In this document: positions 18,015-27,923 of the stretch, in pieces | How the letters are laid out: every line of letters starts with the position of its first letter | How positions within the stretch are numbered: the first letter of the stretch is position 1 | DNA from: Lentzea sp. NBRC 105346 | Lineage (GTDB): Bacteria; Actinomycetota; Actinomycetes; Mycobacteriales; Pseudonocardiaceae | Reading direction: 5' to 3' | Assembly: GCF_030269605.1 (NCBI RefSeq) | Contig: NZ_BSTQ01000008.1 | Coordinates: 263,601 to 327,600, forward strand | Length of the DNA stretch: 64,000 bases | The notes under the pieces: model-generated | Seen by the model: only the letters and a program-made list of their open reading frames with translations | What the model was told of the DNA's origin: nothing | The model's database searches: none | Made by a program: the position numbers and the translations under genes

Positions 18015-19109
18015 GTGAAGCTCGGACTGCAGCTCGGCTACTGGGGCGCGCAGCCGCCCCCGAACGCACCGGAACTCGTCCAGGCCGCCGAGGACGCGGG
18101 GTTCGACGCCGTGTTCGCCGCCGAGGCGTGGGGTTCGGACGCGTTCACCCCGTTGGCGTGGTGGGGATCCGCGACCCGCAGGGTTCGCCTGGGCACGTCG
18201 GTCGTGCAGATGTCGGCCCGTACCCCGGCGGCCTGCGCGATGCACGCGCTGACGCTGGACCACCTGTCCGGCGGCCGGTTCGTGCTGGGGCTCGGGGTGT
18301 CCGGGCCGCAGGTGGTCGAGGGCTGGTACGGGCAGCCGTTCGCCAAACCCCTTGCCCGGACCAGGGAATACGTCTCGATCGTGCGGCAGGCCCTGGCCCG
18401 TGAGGCGCCCGTGCGCAACGACGGGCCGCACTATCCGTTGCCCTACGAAGGAGCGGGCGCACTGGGCCTCGGCAAGCCGCTCAAACCGATCACCCATCCG
18501 CTGCGTGCGGACCTGCCGATCTGGCTCGGCGCCGAGGGGCCGCGCAACGTGGCGCTGGCGGCGGAGATCGCCGACGGCTGGCTCGCCATCTATTACGCGC
18601 CAAGGCTCGCGGGCATGTACCGGGACTGGCTCGGCGACCTCCGTGAAGGCTTCGAGGTCGCCGCGACCTGCCAGGTCGTCGTCACCGACGACGCGAAAGC
18701 GGTGCGTGAGCTGCTGAAACCCATGGTCGCCCTGTACATCGGCGGCATGGGTGCGCCGGGGATGAACTTCCACGCCGAGGTGTTCACCCGCATGGGATAC
18801 GGCGAGGTCGTCGCGGACGTCGGCCGGCTGTTCCGGTCGGGCCGGAAAACCGAGGCGGCACAGGCGGTTCCGGAGGAGCTGGTAGGCGAGATCACCATCG
18901 TCGGCACGGCCGACGAGGTGCGCGCCGAGGTCGCCCGCTGGGAGGCCGCGGGCGTCACCCAGCTGCTCGTCGGGTGCCGGGACGTGGCCTCGATCAATGC
19001 CGTAGCGGCCGCTTGCCAACCAGTGGAACAGGTTCTAATTTGGGAGGGTGACCGGACTCTGGAACATCGCCAAGACGCAGCCGGACCACATCGCTCTGGT
19101 CGATCCTGA
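18015..19109 (+). CDS. LLM-class F420-type oxidoreductase, Rv3520c-like
   Basis: A 364-residue luciferase-like enzyme beginning MKLGLQLGYWGA. Further signatures are FAAEAWGSDAFTPLAWWG and GLGVSGPQVVEGWYGQPF. It corresponds by position to Rv3520c, divergent from the DUF35-ltp4-ltp3 operon. I prefer GTG 18015: CAAGAT ends seven bases upstream and the product then starts like its relatives. ATG 18006, giving three more residues, is the alternative; neither has a ribosome site. The C-terminus runs about 30 residues beyond the usual end, through the promoter and first 62 bases of the downstream acyl-CoA synthetase gene. Confidence 0.82.
   Translation: MKLGLQLGYWGAQPPPNAPELVQAAEDAGFDAVFAAEAWGSDAFTPLAWWGSATRRVRLGTSVVQMSARTPAACAMHALTLDHLSGGRFVLGLGVSGPQVVEGWYGQPFAKPLARTREYVSIVRQALAREAPVRNDGPHYPLPYEGAGALGLGKPLKPITHPLRADLPIWLGAEGPRNVALAAEIADGWLAIYYAPRLAGMYRDWLGDLREGFEVAATCQVVVTDDAKAVRELLKPMVALYIGGMGAPGMNFHAEVFTRMGYGEVVADVGRLFRSGRKTEAAQAVPEELVGEITIVGTADEVRAEVARWEAAGVTQLLVGCRDVASINAVAAACQPVEQVLIWEGDRTLEHRQDAAGPHRSGRS
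19013..19041 (+). promoter_or_regulatory. Leaderless promoter with KstR-type operator for the acyl-CoA synthetase gene
   Basis: -35 TTGCCA (19013-19018), a 17-bp spacer, -10 TAATTT (19036-19041), then six bases to the GTG start. The operator TGGAACAGGTTCTA (19024-19037) fits TnnAACnnGTTnnA completely and overlaps the spacer and the -10. The whole promoter lies inside the 3' coding end of the preceding LLM gene. Confidence 0.78.
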
Positions 19110-20559
19110 CGGCAAGGAGCTGACATACGCGGAACTCGCGGCGACCGCGGACCGGTACGGGCGCGGGCTGCAGGCGATGGGGCTGGAGCCCGGCGACAGC
19201 ATCGTGCTGATGCTGCCGAACAGCGCCGACCTCGTGGCGGTGTACTTCGCCGCGTACGAGACCGGCCTGTATGTCGTGATGGCGAACTGGCACCTGACCG
19301 GGCCCGAGGTCGCGTACCTCGTGCAGGACAGCGGCGCCAAGGCCTTCTTCGGTCACGAGCGGTTCGCCGCCGCGGCCACGGAAGCGGTCGCGTCGCTGCC
19401 CACCGACGCCCGTTTCGCGGTCGGTGACGTCCCCGGCTTCCGGTCGTTGAGCGCGCTCGGCGCCGGCGAGCAGGGCAGGCCCGATGTCCGCACGGCGGGG
19501 TCGGCGATGCTCTACACGTCCGGGACGACCGGTCGGCCGAAGGGCGTGCGCCGGCCGTTGACCGGCGCGGATCCCGATGAGGTCCCACCGCAGGCCGCGG
19601 GGTTCTTCGGGATCTTCGGCATCAAGCCGTTCGACGGGCACGTGCACCTGTGCGGGTCGCCGCTCTACCACACGGCGGTGCTGAACTTCGTCGCCATCTC
19701 CATCCAGCTCGGGCACACCGCGGTGCTGATGGACCACTGGGCGCCGGAGGAGATGCTGCGGCTGATCGAGCGGCACCGGGTGACGCACAGCCACATGGTG
19801 CCGACGCAGTTCCACCGGTTGCTGGCGCTGCCCGAAGAGGTTCGGAACAAGTACGACCTGTCGTCGTTGCGCACGATGATCCACGGCGCGGCGCCGTGCC
19901 CGATCGAGGTCAAGCACCGGATGCTCGACTGGTGGGGCCCGGTCGTGACCGAGTACTACGCCGCGACCGAGGGCGGTGGCACCGCGATCCCGGCCGCGGA
20001 GTGGTTGCGCAAGCCGGGTTCGGTCGGCCTGCCGTGGCCGAACTCGGAGATCAAGATCCTGGACGAGGGCGGCGCCGAGCTGCCCGCGGGCGAGCGCGGC
20101 CTGGTCTACATGCGGATGGGCACGTCCACGTTCGAGTACCACAAGGACGAGGCGAAGACGCGGGCCGCGCGGGTCGGCAACCTGTTCACGTTGGGGGACA
20201 TCGGATACGTCGACTCCGACGGGTACCTCTATCTGTGCGACCGCAAGAGCGACATGATCATCTCTGGTGGGGTGAACATCTACCCGGCGGAGATCGAGGG
20301 TGAGCTGATGTGTCACCCGAAGGTCGCCGACGTCGCGGTGTTCGGCGTGCCGCACCCGGACTGGGGTGAGTCGATCAAGGCGGTGGTGCAGCCGGTCGAT
20401 GGCGTGACGCCGGGCCCGGATCTCACCGAGGAGCTGCTGGCGTTCGCGGGCACGCGGCTGGCGAAGTTCAAGCTACCGCGGACCGTGGAGTACATGGAGG
20501 AACTGCCGCGCGACCCCAATGGCAAGTTGTACAAGCGAAAGCTGCGCGATCGTGCGTGA
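19048..20559 (+). CDS. Acyl-CoA synthetase (FadD family)
   Basis: A 503-residue AMP-forming acyl-CoA ligase. The ATP loop is LYTSGTTGRPKG (155-166), with YYAATEGGG, GDIGYVDSDGYLYL and SGGVNIYPAEIEGEL downstream. The C-terminal lysine segment PNGKLYKRKL ends the protein. It would activate a sterol-derived or short carboxylic acid as CoA ester. It is distinct from the FadD19-like ligase 4.6 kb downstream, and I cannot name its FadD number. The GTG start is supported by the leaderless promoter; GGGAGG lies immediately before it, too close to serve as a normal ribosome site. Its last eight bases overlap the PPOX gene. Confidence 0.85.
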   Translation: MTGLWNIAKTQPDHIALVDPDGKELTYAELAATADRYGRGLQAMGLEPGDSIVLMLPNSADLVAVYFAAYETGLYVVMANWHLTGPEVAYLVQDSGAKAFFGHERFAAAATEAVASLPTDARFAVGDVPGFRSLSALGAGEQGRPDVRTAGSAMLYTSGTTGRPKGVRRPLTGADPDEVPPQAAGFFGIFGIKPFDGHVHLCGSPLYHTAVLNFVAISIQLGHTAVLMDHWAPEEMLRLIERHRVTHSHMVPTQFHRLLALPEEVRNKYDLSSLRTMIHGAAPCPIEVKHRMLDWWGPVVTEYYAATEGGGTAIPAAEWLRKPGSVGLPWPNSEIKILDEGGAELPAGERGLVYMRMGTSTFEYHKDEAKTRAARVGNLFTLGDIGYVDSDGYLYLCDRKSDMIISGGVNIYPAEIEGELMCHPKVADVAVFGVPHPDWGESIKAVVQPVDGVTPGPDLTEELLAFAGTRLAKFKLPRTVEYMEELPRDPNGKLYKRKLRDRA

Positions 20560-20995
20560 CCACATCCGGATGACGCCGGCCGAGGTCCACGCTTTCCTGT
20601 CGGCGCAACGCACGTTGATTGTTGGAAGCGTTGGTCTGTCCGGTGTGCCGCACCTCGCGCCGATGTGGTTCGCGTTCCTGGACGGCAACATCGTGTTCTG
20701 CACCGACCGCAAGTCGCAGAAGATCGCGAACCTGCGCCGCGAGCCGCGGATGAGTGTGCTGGCCGAGGCGGGGGAGACGTACGGCGAGCTGCGCGGGGTG
20801 TTCATGGAGGGCGTCGCGGAGTTCACCGACGACGTGCCGCGCGTGGTGGACGCCGTGGTGGCGCGCAACATCGGGCCGGTCGAGGAGTCCGGGCAGCTGC
20901 GCCGCGCCATGGCCAAACGGGTGGCCGTGATCTTCCGGCCGTCGAAGGTGGCCAGCTGGGACCACCGCAAGATGTTGGTACCGACAGAGAGCTGA
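20552..20995 (+). CDS. PPOX-class (pyridoxamine-phosphate-oxidase-like) F420/FMN protein
   Basis: A 147-residue split-barrel protein. It has TLIVGSVGLSGVPHLAPMWF near the start, then DRKSQKIANLRREPRMSVL and a conserved WDHRKM end, typical of actinobacterial F420- or FMN-dependent PPOX proteins. The GTG chosen overlaps the acyl-CoA synthetase stop by eight bases, so the two are probably co-translated. It may reduce an unsaturated sterol intermediate or serve in stress protection; the substrate is unknown. The 19-bp gap to the KstD gene suggests one transcript. Confidence 0.78.
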   Translation: MRDHIRMTPAEVHAFLSAQRTLIVGSVGLSGVPHLAPMWFAFLDGNIVFCTDRKSQKIANLRREPRMSVLAEAGETYGELRGVFMEGVAEFTDDVPRVVDAVVARNIGPVEESGQLRRAMAKRVAVIFRPSKVASWDHRKMLVPTES

Positions 20996-21014
20996 TACTC
21001 CGATTGGAGCGCTG

Positions 21015-22727
21015 ATGTCGCTCAACCGCCGCCAGGTGCTCGCGGGCGCCGGGCTCACGATCGCCGCCGGTCTCACGTCGCGGGTTCCCGCGCTCGCGGC
21101 CGCCGAGGAGTTCGACGTCGTCGTGGTCGGCGCGGGCGCGGCGGGCATGACGGCCGCCCTGGCCGCGGCCAAGCGCGGGCTCAGTGTCGTGGTGCTGGAG
21201 AAGGCGGCCACGTACGGCGGCTCCGCGGCCCGGTCGGGTGCCGCGATCTGGGTGCCGGGCAACGAGGTCCTGCTGAACGCCGGGGTGCCGGACAGCCCGC
21301 AGAAGGCGACGCCGTACCTCGACGCGGTCGTCGGCAACCGCGTGCCGGCCGCGCGCAAGGCCGCGTACCTCGCCAACGGCCCGGCGATGATCTCCTTCGT
21401 GCTGCGCAACAGCCCGCTGCGGTTCAGGTACATGGAGGGCTACAGCGACTACTACCCGGAGCTGCCGGGCGGCATGCCGAACGGCCGGTCGATCGAGCCG
21501 GACCTGTTGGACGGCAACATCCTCGGGCCGGAGCTGACCCACCTGAACCCGCCCTACCTGGCGACCCCGCCGGGCATGGTGGTGTTCGGCGCCGACTACA
21601 AGTGGCTCGCGATCGCCGCGGTGAACCTCAAGGGCGCAGCGGTCGCCACCGAGTGCCTGGCGCGCGGCACGAAGGCCGCTCTGCTCGGCCAGAAGCCGTT
21701 GACGATGGGACAGTCCCTGGCCGGTGGTCTGCGCGCGGGGCTGATGGCCGCCGGTGTCCCGGTGCGGCTGAACACGCCGTTGGAGGACCTGCTCGTCGAG
21801 CGCGGCGTGGTGACCGGTGTGGTCACTTCCGCCGGCCTGTTCCGCGCCCGGCGTGGCGTGATCGTCTGTTCCGGCGGGTTCGAGCACAACGCCGCGATGC
21901 GCGCCCAGTACCAGCGCCAGCCGATCGGTACCGAGTGGACGGTCGGCGCCCGCTCGAACACCGGCGACGGGCACCGGGCCGGGCAGCGCGTCGGCGCGGC
22001 GTTCGACTTGATGGACGACGCGTGGTGGGGCCCGGCGATCCCGGTGCCCGGCGACCCCTACTTCTGCCTGGCCGAGCGCACCCTGCCCGGTGGGTTGATG
22101 ATCAACGCGGCGGGGCAGCGGTTCGTCAACGAGGCCGCGCCCTACAGCGACGTCGTGCACGTCATGTACGACAAGAACCCGACGGCGCCGTGCATTCCGG
22201 CGTGGCTGGTGGTCGACCATAACTACCGCAACCGGTACCTGTTCCGGGACATCGCGCCGACGCTGCCGTTGCCCGACTCGTGGTACTCGTCGGGTGCGGT
22301 GGTGAAGAACTGGTCACTCGACGGGCTCGCCGCGGCGATCGGGGCGCCCGCGTTGCCCGCCACGGTGAAGAAGTTCAACGGGATGGCGCTCGCCGGGCGG
22401 GACACCGAGTTCAAGCGCGGTGACAGCGCATACGACCACTACTACACGGATCCGGCGGTGTTCCCGAGTTCGTCGCTCGGCTCGTTGTGGCTGCCGCCGT
22501 ACTACGCGTTCAAGATCGTGCCCGGTGATCTCGGGACCAAGGGCGGGATGGTCACGGACGCGCGGGCGCGGGTGCTGCGTCCGGACGGCACGGTCATTCC
22601 CGGGTTGTACGCGGCGGGCAACGCGAGCTCGGCCGTGATGGGAACGAGCTACGCGGGTGCCGGCTCCACCATCGGCCCCGCCATGACCTTCGGTTACATC
22701 GCCGCGAACGACCTCGCCGCAGGCTGA
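21015..22727 (+). CDS. kstD: 3-Ketosteroid delta1-dehydrogenase with Tat signal
   Basis: A 570-residue FAD protein. The FAD loop is VVVVGAGAAGMTAA (35-48). Tyrosine-rich segments GYSDYYPELPGG and PPYYAFKIVPGDLGTKGG and the C-terminal GNASSAVMGTSYAGAG match the KstD/fumarate-reductase-like family. KstD introduces the 1,2-double bond in ring A, required for ring B opening. Unusually, residues 1-30 form a twin-arginine signal (NRRQVLAGAG, hydrophobic stretch, PALA-AA), whereas the KstD enzymes I know from mycobacteria and rhodococci are cytosolic. A related FAD-binding dehydrogenase with another steroid substrate is the main alternative. It ends at the palindrome facing echA19. Confidence 0.82.
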   Translation: MSLNRRQVLAGAGLTIAAGLTSRVPALAAAEEFDVVVVGAGAAGMTAALAAAKRGLSVVVLEKAATYGGSAARSGAAIWVPGNEVLLNAGVPDSPQKATPYLDAVVGNRVPAARKAAYLANGPAMISFVLRNSPLRFRYMEGYSDYYPELPGGMPNGRSIEPDLLDGNILGPELTHLNPPYLATPPGMVVFGADYKWLAIAAVNLKGAAVATECLARGTKAALLGQKPLTMGQSLAGGLRAGLMAAGVPVRLNTPLEDLLVERGVVTGVVTSAGLFRARRGVIVCSGGFEHNAAMRAQYQRQPIGTEWTVGARSNTGDGHRAGQRVGAAFDLMDDAWWGPAIPVPGDPYFCLAERTLPGGLMINAAGQRFVNEAAPYSDVVHVMYDKNPTAPCIPAWLVVDHNYRNRYLFRDIAPTLPLPDSWYSSGAVVKNWSLDGLAAAIGAPALPATVKKFNGMALAGRDTEFKRGDSAYDHYYTDPAVFPSSSLGSLWLPPYYAFKIVPGDLGTKGGMVTDARARVLRPDGTVIPGLYAAGNASSAVMGTSYAGAGSTIGPAMTFGYIAANDLAAG

Positions 22728-22778
22728 CCGTTATGGCCACCATAACGGACCTCAGGTCCGTTATGGTGGCCATAACGG
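22728..22778. terminator. 51-bp palindrome between convergent kstD and echA19 (family member 1)
   Basis: The element starts CCGTTATGGCCACC and ends GGTGGCCATAACGG, and is symmetric throughout with ACCTCAGGT at the centre. Each outer third is itself a palindrome. It fills the whole space between the two stop codons. The element at 44805-44855 is a near copy. A bidirectional terminator is likely. Confidence 0.78.
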
Positions 22779-22780
22779 CA

Positions 22781-23572
22781 CTAGCGGCCTTGGAAGTTGG
22801 GGGCGCGTTTTTCGGCGAAGGCTCGGGGGCCCTCTTTGGCGTCTTCGCTGCGGAAGACCTCCATGCCCAGCTGGGCTTCGAGGCGGAAGGCCTCGTTCTC
22901 GTGCATCGCCTCGGTCTCCCGGATGGTGCGCAGGATCGCCTGCACCGCAAGGGGTCCATTGGCCTCGATCAACGAAGCCAGCTCCATCGCCTTGGTCAAC
23001 GCCTCACCGTCGGGCACGACGTGTCCGATGAGGCCGATCTCCAACGCCTCACGCGCCTTGATGTGCCGCCCGGTGAGCAACAGGTCCGCGGCGACCGTGT
23101 AGGGAATCTGCCGGGGGAGCCGCACCGTGGACCCGCCGAGCGGGAAGAGGCCCCACCGCGCCTCGGACACGCCGAACCGCGCGCTCTCGCCCGCGACCCG
23201 GATGTCGGTGGCCTGCAGGATCTCCGTGCCGCCGGCGATCGCCGGACCCTCCACCGCGGCGATCAACGGCTTCGTCAGGCGTCGTCCCTTCAACAGCGCG
23301 TCGATCACCGACAGGTCGAGATCGCCGAAGTTGTCGCTGGGGTGACTGGACGTCATCGCCTTCAGGTCGGCGCCCGCACAGAACGCGCCACCTGCTCCAG
23401 TCAAGACGCACACCCGGACATCTGGATCGGAGTCCACGCGGTCCCACGCCTCGCGCATGATCTTCATCATCTCGCCGGACAGGGCGTTGCGCGCCGAAGG
23501 CCGGTTCATCGTGACGACCAGAACGTGCCCGACCAAGTCCACCAAGCAATCTGGTCCTGTCGTGGTCGTCAT
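22781..23572 (-). CDS. echA19: Enoyl-CoA hydratase EchA19-like
   Basis: A 263-residue crotonase-fold enzyme. The first oxyanion segment is [11 protein letters not shown] and the second [16 protein letters not shown], followed by [15 protein letters not shown]. Catalytic acids appear in the EILQATD and SEARWG segments. I chose the ATG with AGGAGG eight bases upstream; the longer frame would run into the fadD19 promoter. EchA19 hydrates side-chain enoyl-CoA intermediates of cholesterol. It is divergent from fadD19, as Rv3516 is from Rv3515c. Confidence 0.85.
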   Translation of the reverse strand: MTTTTGPDCLVDLVGHVLVVTMNRPSARNALSGEMMKIMREAWDRVDSDPDVRVCVLTGAGGAFCAGADLKAMTSSHPSDNFGDLDLSVIDALLKGRRLTKPLIAAVEGPAIAGGTEILQATDIRVAGESARFGVSEARWGLFPLGGSTVRLPRQIPYTVAADLLLTGRHIKAREALEIGLIGHVVPDGEALTKAMELASLIEANGPLAVQAILRTIRETEAMHENEAFRLEAQLGMEVFRSEDAKEGPRAFAEKRAPNFQGR

Positions 23573-23610
23573 CGAGACGCCTCCTGGATCGAGTCTGACC
23601 GCATGGGGGA

Positions 23611-23639
23611 TTGTCGCCAACAGTAACACGTTCTACTTT
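23611..23639 (+). promoter_or_regulatory. Leaderless fadD19 promoter with KstR-type operator
   Basis: -35 TTGTCG (23611-23616), 17 bp, -10 TACTTT (23634-23639), seven bases to the ATG. The operator half AACACGTTCTA within AGTAACACGTTCTA (23622-23635) keeps AACnnGTTCTA and lies in the spacer. The left outer bases differ from consensus. Confidence 0.75.
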
Positions 23640-23646
23640 GACCGGC

Positions 23647-25218
23647 ATGGCCCTCAATGTCGCAGACCTGGTCGAACACGCTGCCGACACCGTCCCGGAT
23701 CGCGTCGCACTCATCTGCGGCGACCGGAGGTCCACCTACGCCCAGCTCGAGGAGCGGGCCAATCGTTTGGCCCACCACCTGCAAAATCGTGGCATCGGCA
23801 AGGGTTCGCACGTGGGTCTGTACGGGCGCAACTCGGTCGAGCTCGTCGAGGCCATGCTCGCGGTCTACAAGTTACGGGCCGTCGCGATCAACGTGAACTA
23901 TCGGTACACCAAGAACGAGTTACAGTATCTGTTTACCGAGTCGGACATCGTCGCTCTCGTGCACGAGGAGTGCTACACGTCGGTGGTGGCCGAGGTGGAG
24001 GCGCCGCGGCTCGAGCACACCGTGGTGATCGGCGGCGACTACGAGGCGGCGCTCGCCGAGGCCTCGCCGGAGCGGGACTTCGGGCCGCGCAGCGGTGACG
24101 ACATCTACATCCTCTACACCGGCGGCACCACGGGCATGCCGAAGGGCGTGATGTGGCGGCACGAGGACGTGTGGCGCACGCTCGGCGGCGGCATCGACTT
24201 CGTGACCGGTGAGTGGATCAACGACGAGTGGCAGCAGGCCAACGCGGGCAAGGCGTACGGGCTGGTGCGGATGTGCCTGCCGCCGCTGATCCACGGCGCC
24301 GCGCAGTGGGCGATGCTCGGCGCGCTGTTCTCCTGCGGCACCGCGGTGCTCGTGCCGAAGTTCGACCCGGCCGAGGTCTGGCGGGTGATCGAGCGCGAGA
24401 AGGTGAACATCCTGTCGATCGTCGGCGACGCCATGGGCCGGCCGCTGATCGAGGAGTTCCAGCGCGGACAGTACGACGCGTCGTCGCTGGGAGTCATCAA
24501 CAGCAGCGCCGCGCTGTTCTCGCACACCGTCAAGGAGCAGTACCACGAGCTGCTGCCGCACGTGACGCTGCTCGAGTCGATCGGCGCGAGTGAGACCGGT
24601 TCCACGGGCATCGGCGCGGTGTCCAAGGAGATCGGCAAGACCGACGGCACGCGGGTGACGCTCAACGCCGACACCATCGTCATCGACGACGACAACCAGA
24701 AGATCGAACCGAAACCCGGCGTCGTCGGCCGGCTGGCGCGGGGCGGCAACATCCCGCTCGGCTACTACAAGGACCCGGAGAAGACCGCGCGGATGTTCGT
24801 CGAGGTCGACGGCAAGCGGTACACGGTCCCCGGCGACTACGCGCGGTTCGAGGAGGACGGCACGATCACGTTGCTGGGCCGCGGGAACACGTGCGTCAAC
24901 ACCGGCGGGGAGAAGGTCTTCCCCGAGGAGGTCGAGGCCGCGCTCAAGTCGCACCCGGACGTCTTCGACGCGCTCGTGATCGGCGTGCCGGACGACACGC
25001 TCGGCCAGCGGGTCGGCGCGCTGGTCCAGCCCAGGCCGGGTGCCGCACCGACACTGTCCGAACTGGACGAACACGTGCGCGAGGTGATCGCGGGCTACAA
25101 GGTGCCGCGCAGCCTGTGGCTCGTCGACGAGATCAGCCGGACGCCCAGTGGCAAGCCGGACTACCAGTGGGCGCATCGGTACGTCGAGGAGCAAGACCAT
25201 GCGCACCAGCCTGTGTGA
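23647..25218 (+). CDS. fadD19: Steroid acyl-CoA synthetase FadD19
   Basis: A 523-residue AMP-forming CoA ligase. ATP loop LYTGGTTGMPKG (156-167), MWRHEDVWRTLGGG, GNIPLGYYKDPEKTA, NTGGEKVFPEEVEAALKSHP and IAGYKVPRSLW. These segments and the start NVADLVEHAADTVPDRVALICGD closely follow mycobacterial FadD19 as I recall it. FadD19 activates the C26/C27 carboxylate of cholesterol and C24-branched sterol side chains. It is divergent from echA19, with its own leaderless promoter. Its 3' end overlaps the downstream nitronate-monooxygenase-like gene by 20 bases. Confidence 0.9.
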   Translation: MALNVADLVEHAADTVPDRVALICGDRRSTYAQLEERANRLAHHLQNRGIGKGSHVGLYGRNSVELVEAMLAVYKLRAVAINVNYRYTKNELQYLFTESDIVALVHEECYTSVVAEVEAPRLEHTVVIGGDYEAALAEASPERDFGPRSGDDIYILYTGGTTGMPKGVMWRHEDVWRTLGGGIDFVTGEWINDEWQQANAGKAYGLVRMCLPPLIHGAAQWAMLGALFSCGTAVLVPKFDPAEVWRVIEREKVNILSIVGDAMGRPLIEEFQRGQYDASSLGVINSSAALFSHTVKEQYHELLPHVTLLESIGASETGSTGIGAVSKEIGKTDGTRVTLNADTIVIDDDNQKIEPKPGVVGRLARGGNIPLGYYKDPEKTARMFVEVDGKRYTVPGDYARFEEDGTITLLGRGNTCVNTGGEKVFPEEVEAALKSHPDVFDALVIGVPDDTLGQRVGALVQPRPGAAPTLSELDEHVREVIAGYKVPRSLWLVDEISRTPSGKPDYQWAHRYVEEQDHAHQPV

Positions 25219-26284
25219 CACGTTCGGCATCGAGCTCCCGATCTTCGGCTTCACGCCGTCCGAGCACGTGGCGGCGGCGATCAGCCGCGCGGGCGGCATG
25301 GGCGTGCTGGGCTGCGTGCGGTTCAACGACGCCGCGGACCTCGACCGCGCGCTGACGTGGATGGACGAGAACACCGACGGCAAGCCCTACGGCGTCGACA
25401 TCGTCATGCCCGCCAAGGTGCCCGCCGAAGGAACGCAGGTCGATCTGGACAAGCTCATTCCTCAGGGACACAAGGACTTCGTCGAACGAACGCTGCAGAA
25501 GCTGGGCGTGCCGCCATTGAGCGACGACACCCACGAAGGCGTGCTCGGCTGGCTGCACTCCGTCGCGCGCTCGCACGTCGACGTCGCGCTCGAGCACCCG
25601 ATCAAGCTGATCGCGAACGCCCTGGGTTCGCCGCCGGTCGATGTCATCGAACGCGTGCACGAGCACAACGTCCCGGTCGCCGCGCTCGCCGGGAAGGCCG
25701 AACACGCGCGCAGACATGTCGAGAACGGCGTGGACATCGTGGTGGCGCAAGGATATGAGGCCGGCGGGCACACCGGTGAGATCGCCTCCATGGTGCTCAT
25801 CCCGGAGATCGCCGACGCGGTCGACGTGCCGGTGCTCGCCGCGGGCGGCATCGGATCGGGACGGCAGGCCGCCGCGGCGCTCGCGCTGGGCGCGTCCGGG
25901 GTGTGGATGGGCTCGTACTGGCTGACGACCGCCGAGTACGCGCTCGGCAACGACGCCACGCAGCAGGCACTCCTCAAGGCGAGCTCGAGCGACACCGTGC
26001 GCAGCCGTATCTATACGGGGAAACCCGCGCGGTTGCTGAAGACCCGCTGGACGGATGCCTGGGCTGAGCCGGACGCACCGGACCCGTTGCCCATGCCGCT
26101 GCAGAATCTCCTTGTCTCAAAAGCACATAGGAGAATTGCCAGTTCTGCCGACCCTAGCGTGGTGTCGATGCCGGTCGGTCAGATCGTCGGGCGGATGAAC
26201 GAGGTCCGCCCGGTCGCCGAGGTCGTCGCGGCGCTGGTGCGCGAGTTCGACGAAGCCGTGGAACGGCTGGACAAGGTTCGGTGA
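25199..26284 (+). CDS. Nitronate monooxygenase-family FMN enzyme (IpdC paralogue)
   Basis: A 361-residue barrel flavoprotein. FMN signatures are AQGYEAGGHTGE, VPVLAAGGIGSGRQ and ALGASGVWMGSYWL, the same layout as IpdC. GAGGAG precedes the ATG, which lies inside the end of fadD19, so it is coupled to side-chain activation and presumably under the same KstR control. No such gene accompanies fadD19 in M. tuberculosis, to my knowledge. By analogy with IpdC it may desaturate or reduce a sterol CoA ester, but a plain nitronate monooxygenase is possible. Confidence 0.8.
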   Translation: MRTSLCDTFGIELPIFGFTPSEHVAAAISRAGGMGVLGCVRFNDAADLDRALTWMDENTDGKPYGVDIVMPAKVPAEGTQVDLDKLIPQGHKDFVERTLQKLGVPPLSDDTHEGVLGWLHSVARSHVDVALEHPIKLIANALGSPPVDVIERVHEHNVPVAALAGKAEHARRHVENGVDIVVAQGYEAGGHTGEIASMVLIPEIADAVDVPVLAAGGIGSGRQAAAALALGASGVWMGSYWLTTAEYALGNDATQQALLKASSSDTVRSRIYTGKPARLLKTRWTDAWAEPDAPDPLPMPLQNLLVSKAHRRIASSADPSVVSMPVGQIVGRMNEVRPVAEVVAALVREFDEAVERLDKVR

Positions 26285-27864
<1,580 letters not shown>

Positions 27865-27865
<1 letters not shown>

Positions 27866-27923
27866 GTGCTATGAGGGGAGCTTTGCAAGCGGTCAACGCT
27901 TGGAAAGCTCCCCTCATAGCACT
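27865..27923. terminator. 59-bp hairpin overlapping both stop codons of choA and fadE27
   Basis: A 20-bp perfect inverted repeat (arms 27865-27884 and 27904-27923, starting AGTGCTATGAGGGG). The loop folds further as CAAGCG/CGCTTG. The left arm starts at the last base of the choA stop, and the right arm contains the fadE27 stop and final codons. Confidence 0.78.

Noticed and set aside
19048..20559. Naming this ligase fadD17 because it lies near fadE26/27-type genes
   Set aside because: The sequence does not resemble FadD17 as I remember it; only the general acyl-CoA synthetase call is supported.
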